DNA from: Bacillota bacterium
GTDB taxonomy: Bacteria; Bacillota; UBA5301; Bu52
DNA: 64,000 nucleotides
NCBI GenBank assembly: GCA_014896355.1
Contig: JADBKO010000011.1
Coordinates: forward strand, 1 to 64,000
Direction of reading: 5' to 3'
The translations under genes and the position numbers were made by a program. The notes under the pieces are model-generated. The model searched no databases and had not been told where the DNA came from. It saw nothing but the letters and a program-made list of their open reading frames with translations. Shown piece by piece: positions 57,126 to 64,000 of this stretch; the stretch's first letter is position 1, and each line of letters begins with the position of its first letter.

Positions 57126-57559
57126 CCGCCATCGTAGCAGGCGGCGTCCGGCATAGCGAAGCTGGAGGGCACCGCGGAGCAGATCCGAGGATTCCCGACC
57201 AAATCGACAAGGGCCGCCAAGCACGTGGGCTGCCGCACGCAGCAAGAACTGCCGAGGGAATTGCACCTGGATACAGGGCAACACGCAGGCCGAAGGTACT
57301 CTAGGCCACGAAGGCAGTCCCGCAGCAGCCGGCACCAAGTACCGGCAAAACGTGGCAGCATTGCTCCTTTCACCGCGGTGTTTCGATCCTCAGCGGCGTG
57401 AAAGCCGGTACAGGGGAGGGGGGATTCCGGGCGACAGGAAAGGACTCGAAAATGGCGGATCTTGCTTCCACGACATCGAATATGCGAGTAGAGTGACGAA
57501 GCTCGCCCCGGTACGGAAACCAGGGCAAACAATCAGCGAAATCAAGGAGGAATAGCCTC

Positions 57560-58393
57560 ATGGCTCTAGTCATTAACCAGAACATCGCGGCCATCGATGC
57601 CCATCGGAACCTCGTTCTGACGGGCATGGACATGAGCAAGGCGATGGAGCGGCTGTCTTCGGGCCTCCGCATCAACCGGGCCGCCGACGACGCCGCGGGC
57701 CTTGCGATCTCCGAAAAGCTGCGCAGCCAGGTCCGCGGCCTCAACCAGGGCATCCGTAATGCCCAGGACGGCATCTCCCTGATTCAGACGGCTGAGGGTG
57801 CGCTAAACGAGACCCACTCCATCCTGCAGCGCATGCGTGAGCTGGCTGTACAGTCGGCGAACGGTACCTACACGGACAGCGACCGTGCGAACATCCAGGC
57901 GGAGTTCCAGCAACTGCAGACCGAGATTCAACGTATTGCCGATCAGACCCAGTTTAACGGCATGACCCTGCTTAATAGCACAACGTTCTCGGTCTCCGGG
58001 ATCGACTTCCAGGTCGGGGCTAACCAAAACCAGGTCATCAACGCTAAGATAGACATAATGACTGCGGATAGCCTGGGCATTAGTACTGCTACGATTGCCA
58101 TCAGCACTGCCGCCAGTGCTCAGGATGCCATCGTAGCCATCGACAGTGCCATCCAACTGGTTTCCACCAACCGCGCCAACCTGGGAGCGGTCCAGAACCG
58201 CCTGGAGCACACCATCGCCAACCTGGGTGTGGCAGCTGAGAACCTGACGGCCTCCGAGTCCCGCATCCGCGACGCCGATATGGGCCAGGAAATGGTCAAC
58301 TTCACCCGCGCCCAGATCCTGCAGCAGGCGGGCACGGCGATGTTGGCCCAGGCCAACGTGGCCCCGCAGGCGGTCCTGCAGCTGTTGCGGTAA
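57560..58393 (+). CDS. Flagellin
   Basis: [109 protein letters not shown] ... [57 protein letters not shown]. Confidence 0.98.
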   Translation: MALVINQNIAAIDAHRNLVLTGMDMSKAMERLSSGLRINRAADDAAGLAISEKLRSQVRGLNQGIRNAQDGISLIQTAEGALNETHSILQRMRELAVQSANGTYTDSDRANIQAEFQQLQTEIQRIADQTQFNGMTLLNSTTFSVSGIDFQVGANQNQVINAKIDIMTADSLGISTATIAISTAASAQDAIVAIDSAIQLVSTNRANLGAVQNRLEHTIANLGVAAENLTASESRIRDADMGQEMVNFTRAQILQQAGTAMLAQANVAPQAVLQLLR

Positions 58394-58442
58394 CGCTTAG
58401 GCTGCGGTGGCACGCTCTGAAGTGCGGTTGTATTTGCGCACT

Positions 58443-58480
58443 GCGACGGGCTGGCTTGCGCGCGGCCAGCCCGTCGCTTT
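58443..58480 (+). terminator. Strong hairpin downstream of flagellin, putative terminator
   Basis: GCGACGGGCTGGC-ttgcgcgcg-GCCAGCCCGTCGC (13 bp perfect) followed by only TTT. Confidence 0.6.
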
Positions 58481-58527
58481 CGGTACGGTCAGTGCCGCAG
58501 GCGCGACTGTGAGTGGGGGTCAAGACA

Positions 58528-60707
58528 TGAAGAATGATTTGCCTGCCGTACCCGGCCCATCCGACGCTCCGGCTTCATCCTTGAACAAGGCGCCGGCAGT
58601 TGCCATCTCCCTTTGCATGATCGTGAAAGACGAGGAGAGCTGCCTCCCTGCCTGTCTGGAGAGCGCCAAAGGACTGGCCAACCAGATTGTGGTGGTAGAT
58701 ACGGGATCGCGGGACCACACTCCAGACATAGCCACACGTTATGGGGCTGAGGTGTACCACATGGAGTGGCGGAATGACTTTTCCGCCGCGCGGAACGAGA
58801 GCCTCCGGCATGCCAAGGGCGACTGGATTCTCATCCTGGACGCCGACGAAACCCTTGCCAATTGGCCCGCTGCGGAAGTCCGGCAAACCTTGGCTTCCAC
58901 CAGTGCAGAAGCCTTCCTGATCCCTGTGGAGAGCGTCGCGGATGCGGCATCGTGCAGCAGCATGCTCCACTCGTCCGTCCGGTTTTTCCGTAACCGCCCT
59001 CAGTATCGGTTTGTGGGGGATCTCCACGAACAGATCATCCCGTCCATTTTGGGGGCCGGCCTCGGAGGTTTTGAGTTTGCCCCTTGGCGCGTGCGCCATT
59101 TTGGCTATCAGCGGGATGTGGTGCGCAGCAAGGGCAAGATCGACCGCAACATCGGCATCCTTCATAAGGTCGTGCGAGATAATCCCTTTGACGCTTTTGC
59201 TCGCTATAACCTCGGCGTAGAGTACTTCCGGTCCGGGCAGAAGGAGTTGGCCCTGGCTCAGTTTCAGCGGGCCTTTTCCCTTCTGGCCGACATCAGGGCC
59301 AGTTTTGCCTCTATGGTGGTTTGGTACATCATCCAGACCCTTATCAGCCTGCGCCGGGAAGAGGAGGCCCTCAGCGTCCTGCGCGATGCGCGTGAGGCGT
59401 TCCCCGACTACACTGACTTGATTTATCTAACCGGTCTTATCGAATTTGAGCGAGGCGCTTATTCAAGCGCAGTCAGCGAGTTTATGCAGTGCCTCGAGCA
59501 GGGCGAGTCCAGCCCCCGGCATCTGACGGTTCCAGGAGTCGGCACGTACCGGGCCCTATGGCAGCTGGGGCGCTGCCAAGAAAAGCTGGGCAATTCCGCG
59601 GCGGCGGTGGAAGCCTACGTGCATGCCCTCCGTCAGGACCGGGCCTTTGGGCCGGCGGCAGGGTCCCTCGCCGGGCTCCTGCTCAGGGATCCGGGTACGG
59701 ACCCGGCGGAAGCCTGGAATGTGCTGCGAAACGCCTCGGATTGGCAGGAGCCTGCCGTCGTTGCCCAGCTTCTGGGAGTGTTTGAGCAGGTTGGACAGGT
59801 CGCAGTCATGATGGGTGATCTGGAGGGCTGGGCTTCCAGGCAGACCGATCCGTGGGCCCTCTATCTGTGGGCTGAGGCGTTGCTCGCTGTTGGAGATTAC
59901 TCAAGGTGCATCGGCGTCGTGAAGGACCATTCCGGCAAGTTCGGCAGCTGGGCCCCGCGGGCCTTGGGCGCGCGCTTCCTGGCAGCATTCCTGCTACAGG
60001 ACGTGGGCGAGATGCAGGCCACTCTCCAGGACGCTGGTTGGTCCGGGCCGGGCGGAGCGGGAAGAACCAGTGACGCCGGCCGTGAGGGCCATAAAAGTGG
60101 TGGGGACGGCGGAGTTTCAATAGGGGGCGAAGGCGCGCCGGCGCTGCTCCCCTATCAGGCCCTGTTGCTGGGCGTGGCTGAGAAGCCTCAAGGCGCGCCC
60201 GGTGACGGCCTCCCCCCATTGGAGCGCTGGTATGGCCAGCTTTCCGAGGAGCAGAGGCAACAGCTTCTGGAGGGACTCTGGCCCGTACTCGAAGCGCTGC
60301 TGCGTATCCACGCGGCAGACGGCTTTGCCCAAGCTTATGCGGTGTGGGAATTCGTGGGCGGCCGGAACCCCCAAGCACAGCTGCGAATGGGCAAGCTTTT
60401 CCTCACCAACGGCCTGCCTGAGCTGGGCGTTGAACATCTGTCTAGCCTGCCCGCCGACGTCCTTGATGCTGACGCGCTGGGCATGCTGGCATCCCTGGCC
60501 CTGGAACGGCACGACGCCGAGACGGCGGTCGCCTTCCTGAATGGCGCCCTGAAGAAGGACCCCAAGAACCCGGCACGCTATACGGTGCTGGCCAAGGCGC
60601 TGCGCCTGCTGGGACGGGAGGCGGATGCCCGGGGCTTGATCCAGCAAGGTATTGCCGTTTGTGGGCCAAGGCCGGAGTTTGAGGCCGCAGTCTGGTACCG
60701 GGCTTGA
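58528..60707 (+). CDS. Family 2 glycosyltransferase with TPR-like repeats
   Basis: AVAISLCMIVKDEESCLPACLESAKGLANQIVVVDTGSRDHTPDIATRYGAEVYHMEWRNDFSAARNESLRHAKGDWILILDADETL; C-terminal TPR-like helices. Start set at MKNDLPAVPG (58528). Confidence 0.9.
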
Positions 60708-60741
60708 CAATGGGTCAACACCGCCGCGTCAGCATACTGGC

Positions 60742-63700
60742 TCACACGCTCGCGTTCAGTCCGGCTCTGACCGTCGCCAGGGCTTGCCACGCTGGCTCCA
60801 CGAGGCGCAGGCCACAGGCGGCCGCCTCCTGCGCATTGGCGCGGAAGCTACCGGCTGGGGCTGTATCTACGAAGAAATGGGCGGCCCGGTAAACCGAAGC
60901 ACGCTCCGTGGGAGCCACACGGTCGTTCACCACGACGATTTCATGGCCCTGGTTCAGATCTAGTCCTTCGTGCTGCGCTGCTGCGGTGATGTGGTCAATA
61001 ACGCCCGCAACGTCCGGCTCAATCAAAGGATCTACTCGTAGCAGCAGCGCCACATCCTCTTCGGGTGCAAACGTCTGTAGGAAAATAGCCAAGGCCTGCA
61101 ACCAGCGGTCCTTCGGGTCGGTCCAGTCGGGGGCCATCAGGAGCCGGGTAGTGCGCGTGGCTGCCAGTGGAAGGGGTGGCACATCCGAAGCGGCGACCTC
61201 CTCTGGTGTAAGGGGGCACCGGTGCCAGCGGGGGTCGAAGGAATTGGCGAGCATGAAGGCGTAGGGAATTCCGTGTTCGAGAGTGTAGGTCGCGGGAATG
61301 CTCCACTTCGCGCGAAGGACAGCAAAGTTCCTTTCCATCAGCCTGCGATAGTTGATGTTGCTGCGGGAGAAGGTCTGACTCCCAAAGTGGTGGACGAACG
61401 CATCCTCCGCAATCCAGACCCGATAGCCGGCCAGTTGGGCGCGCACGCAGAAGTCATCGTCCTCGAAATTCCCGATTCCGAAGGCGGTGTCGAACCCCCC
61501 GATCTTGTCGATCACTTCCCGCTTCACCAGCATGCAGAATCCCACTGCGCGCGGGCAATAGAATCCCTTGTGGGCGGATTCGCGTGCCCGGGTCCGGGCG
61601 TACGCTTCCATCCATGAGAGGTTACCCCCGTAGGGGACATCGACTCTCTGGATGCCCGAGATGGCGTTGGTCACGGGACCGACGATCCCCACCTCTGGGT
61701 TGCGCGCCGCCCTCAGGAGCCGGCCCAACCATCCGGGTGGAACGACCACGTCGTTGTTCATCAACACGATGAACTCGCCCTTGGCGGCGGCCATTCCCTC
61801 GTTGCAGGCGTAGCCGTACCCGGTGTTGACGGGGTTTGTGATCACGCTGACGTTCCGGCGCTGCGCCGATAACTGAGCCAGGTATTGAGCCGTTCCATCC
61901 GTGGAGCCATTGTCGATGAGGACAAGCTCAAAGGGCTCGGCCGTGCCTCGAAAGATGCTTTCGATGCATTGGCGAGTCAGGTCGACTTGGTTCCAGCACG
62001 GGATCACGATCGAGGTGAGCCGCCCTTCCACGGGATCCCGGGTTGCGGGTGGCGAAGCTGCCCTGAGGTCAAAAAGGGCTTGGCGAAAAGCGTGCCGGAC
62101 AGCCCTGCGTAGGACGGCCAAGGGAGCACCTTGGTCCGCAGGGGTCGCCGTACCAGCTGTGGCGACCTCCGGCGTACCCGGCATGGCCCGGTCGGAAATC
62201 AGACATGCCTTCGGGACCCACTGCCGGACGAGCGCTGCACACTGCTCCAGGGTTTCCGATTGGGGGCTATCCGAAGGTCCGTTCAGGAGCCACACGATAT
62301 CCGGTTGTAGCGAGGTAAGCAAAGGCAGCAGACGGCCCTGCGGGGGGCCCTGGAAGACCGACACTCCCGATCGAGCCAACGTGTCCAGATATGGATTTGC
62401 CACCGGATGGGTGCTGATGCAGAAGAAGCTGACATTGTGCCCATCTTCGGCCGCGAGCCTCATCAGATGGTATGCCCGTCTCCCGGCCGAGTTCTGGTCA
62501 TACGCGGGCGGCTGGCTGCTCACAAAAAGGACGCGGAGAGCCGGCAGCCGGTGCATCCTGCCGGGGACCTCTGCACCGGCGGGAGGGTCTTGCAACGCGA
62601 GGGCGCCGCGCCATTTCTCGGCAAAAAGCGTTCGCTGGGAGGACCGAACGTCGCCGCCGTCGCGGCGAGCCATGCTTGTGACGGCACCGGAGCCTGTATC
62701 TGCGGGCCGTGGGGCGGAACAGACAGCCACTGCCGACGGGATCTGGCACACGCGCCAGCCGTATCTACGCAGAGAGAAGGCAAAGTCTGCGTCCGCGTAG
62801 GTGACCGGCGAAGTGCAGTGGCCGCCACCATCGCCCTGAGTCCCGCTCAGCACATCCAAAGCGGCATCGAATCGCGGATCAAAGCCGCCCGCGTTCCAGA
62901 AGGCGAGGGTTTTGACTAGCAGTACGGTGGAAGCGCAGCAGTCCACGTCGAAAGGCTCGATAAAAGGTCCGATCTCGGGGGCCGGATTGCCGCTGGGGCG
63001 CTCGGGCCGGGGAGGTCCAGGGATCCCGTATCGCAGGGAGCCGTCGCTGAAGACGGCAGCTACAGACGGGATGGATTTGCCAGTTTGATCTGCCAACTGG
63101 GCGCCCACAGCCCCGACGTCCTCGGGCTTGGCAGCGGACAGAAGCGACTTCAACCACCCCGGCTGAAGAACCACATCGGGGCGCAGAAGGGCAAGGTATT
63201 CACCGCGGGCATGTTCAGCCGCGGCGTTGACTGCCGCATAGAATCCAGCACCGGTCTGGCACTGGATTATCCGCGTGGGGGGAGAGGCTGGAACGCTTGC
63301 CAACTCGCTTTCGAGTCCGGCGAACCCCAGGCTCGCCCCAGACGACGGATAAACTTCAGCCACGCCGTCAGCCGCCACTAGGATCTCACAGGACACGTCC
63401 GGGCTCAGGGAGTCCCAAACCGCGCGCAGCCGGCTTCGTAGCTCAGCGGGATCCCGCGCGGGATACGGCCACCAGAGTACGATGGATACCTGGGGACCCG
63501 CTGCCTCCCCGGTCGGTTCTGGCCCCGGACTGACCTGGTCCGGCGTCTGGCACCAGCGATCGTGGCTGGCCACCAGGATGATTTGATAGGCTGTAAGCTC
63601 CTCCAGCTCCGCCGGTGTCACTTGCTGCAAGCGGATGTTCCCGACGTCTAGGTTCCGTGGCAGCTTGGCATCGTCCTGCGGAATGCTGAGCCGCGGGTCC

Positions 63701-64000
63701 GGCTTGAGATAAAGCTCCCGGACACGCAGACCCGCCGCCTCCACCAATTGCCGTGCCCGCGCCGGGGTGAAAAAGCGCAGGTGTGAATGGTCGAAGATGC
63801 CGGCGGATTGGTAGTCCCACGAACCGCGGATGACGCCTGCAATTTCGAGGACATTGCGGAAGTTCGGCAAGCTGAGGATGACCACTCCGCGGCGACTCAG
63901 CAGGGAGGACAGCTTTTTCAGGACGCGCCAGGGATCAGGGAGGTGCTCCAGGACGTCCGCGCAGATAATCGCGTCGAACCCGCCGGGTGGCGCCTCGATG
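60742..64000 (-). CDS. Multidomain protein: SAM methyltransferase plus tandem glycosyltransferase modules; N-terminus beyond right edge
   Basis: Frame stays open past the track start at 63885: IEAPPGGFDAIICADVLEHLPDPWRVLKKLSSLLSRRGVVILSLPNFRN (methyltransferase). Followed by a GT2-like module (VSIVLWWPYPARDPAELRSRL...), a GT4-like N-domain (LRVLFVSSQPPAYDQNSAGRRAYHLMRLA), a canonical GT2 (LTSIVIPCWNQVDLTRQCIESIFRGTAEPFELVLIDNGSTDGTAQYL...VLMNNDVVVPPGWLGRLL) and a GT-B-like C-end. Confidence 0.88.
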   Translation of the reverse strand, partial: IEAPPGGFDAIICADVLEHLPDPWRVLKKLSSLLSRRGVVILSLPNFRNVLEIAGVIRGSWDYQSAGIFDHSHLRFFTPARARQLVEAAGLRVRELYLKPDPRLSIPQDDAKLPRNLDVGNIRLQQVTPAELEELTAYQIILVASHDRWCQTPDQVSPGPEPTGEAAGPQVSIVLWWPYPARDPAELRSRLRAVWDSLSPDVSCEILVAADGVAEVYPSSGASLGFAGLESELASVPASPPTRIIQCQTGAGFYAAVNAAAEHARGEYLALLRPDVVLQPGWLKSLLSAAKPEDVGAVGAQLADQTGKSIPSVAAVFSDGSLRYGIPGPPRPERPSGNPAPEIGPFIEPFDVDCCASTVLLVKTLAFWNAGGFDPRFDAALDVLSGTQGDGGGHCTSPVTYADADFAFSLRRYGWRVCQIPSAVAVCSAPRPADTGSGAVTSMARRDGGDVRSSQRTLFAEKWRGALALQDPPAGAEVPGRMHRLPALRVLFVSSQPPAYDQNSAGRRAYHLMRLAAEDGHNVSFFCISTHPVANPYLDTLARSGVSVFQGPPQGRLLPLLTSLQPDIVWLLNGPSDSPQSETLEQCAALVRQWVPKACLISDRAMPGTPEVATAGTATPADQGAPLAVLRRAVRHAFRQALFDLRAASPPATRDPVEGRLTSIVIPCWNQVDLTRQCIESIFRGTAEPFELVLIDNGSTDGTAQYLAQLSAQRRNVSVITNPVNTGYGYACNEGMAAAKGEFIVLMNNDVVVPPGWLGRLLRAARNPEVGIVGPVTNAISGIQRVDVPYGGNLSWMEAYARTRARESAHKGFYCPRAVGFCMLVKREVIDKIGGFDTAFGIGNFEDDDFCVRAQLAGYRVWIAEDAFVHHFGSQTFSRSNINYRRLMERNFAVLRAKWSIPATYTLEHGIPYAFMLANSFDPRWHRCPLTPEEVAASDVPPLPLAATRTTRLLMAPDWTDPKDRWLQALAIFLQTFAPEEDVALLLRVDPLIEPDVAGVIDHITAAAQHEGLDLNQGHEIVVVNDRVAPTERASVYRAAHFFVDTAPAGSFRANAQEAAACGLRLVEPAWQALATVRAGLNASV

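Overview
GC-rich chromosomal window, almost fully coding, from a bacterium whose genes look both Firmicute-like (SpoIIID, SpoIID, SpoIIQ-like, YwmB, S55 peptidase, Mbl) and diderm (LptD, LptF, LpxD, OmpH/Skp, BamA, TamB, heptose synthesis and transfer, flagellar P/L-ring proteins FlgA/H/I). The best inference is a spore-forming, LPS-bearing diderm member of the Bacillota, possibly Limnochordia-like; taxonomy cannot be proven from the window alone. Positions 1-29976 are a minus-strand supercluster: ywmB, spoIID, a heptose/LPS-core glycosyltransferase cassette, spoIIQ-like, spoIIID, mbl, flgF/flgG, flgA-flgH-flgI-flgJ, S55 peptidase, tamB, bamA, ompH, lpxD, lptF, lptD. Positions 30-51 kb hold a Bacillus-like housekeeping order (wecB, wecA/tagO-like, upp, rpiB, LMW-PTP, mntP, sua5, prmC, prfA, DUF1385, tdk, hflX, coaX). 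It is interrupted by an ECF-sigma/anti-sigma/RseB-like/HtrA envelope-stress operon, whose sigma gene and htrA share a candidate promoter, and by a plus-strand glycosyltransferase/phosphatase-like pair. After tRNA-Leu(CAG) comes a well-matched M-box (ykoK) Mg2+ riboswitch with terminator, far upstream of an MgtA-type P-type ATPase. The right end is a flagellin locus with a sigma-28-type promoter, an approximately 470-nt leader and glycosyltransferases, including a giant methyltransferase-glycosyltransferase fusion running off the right edge. No CRISPR array, rRNA or intact insertion sequence was seen.
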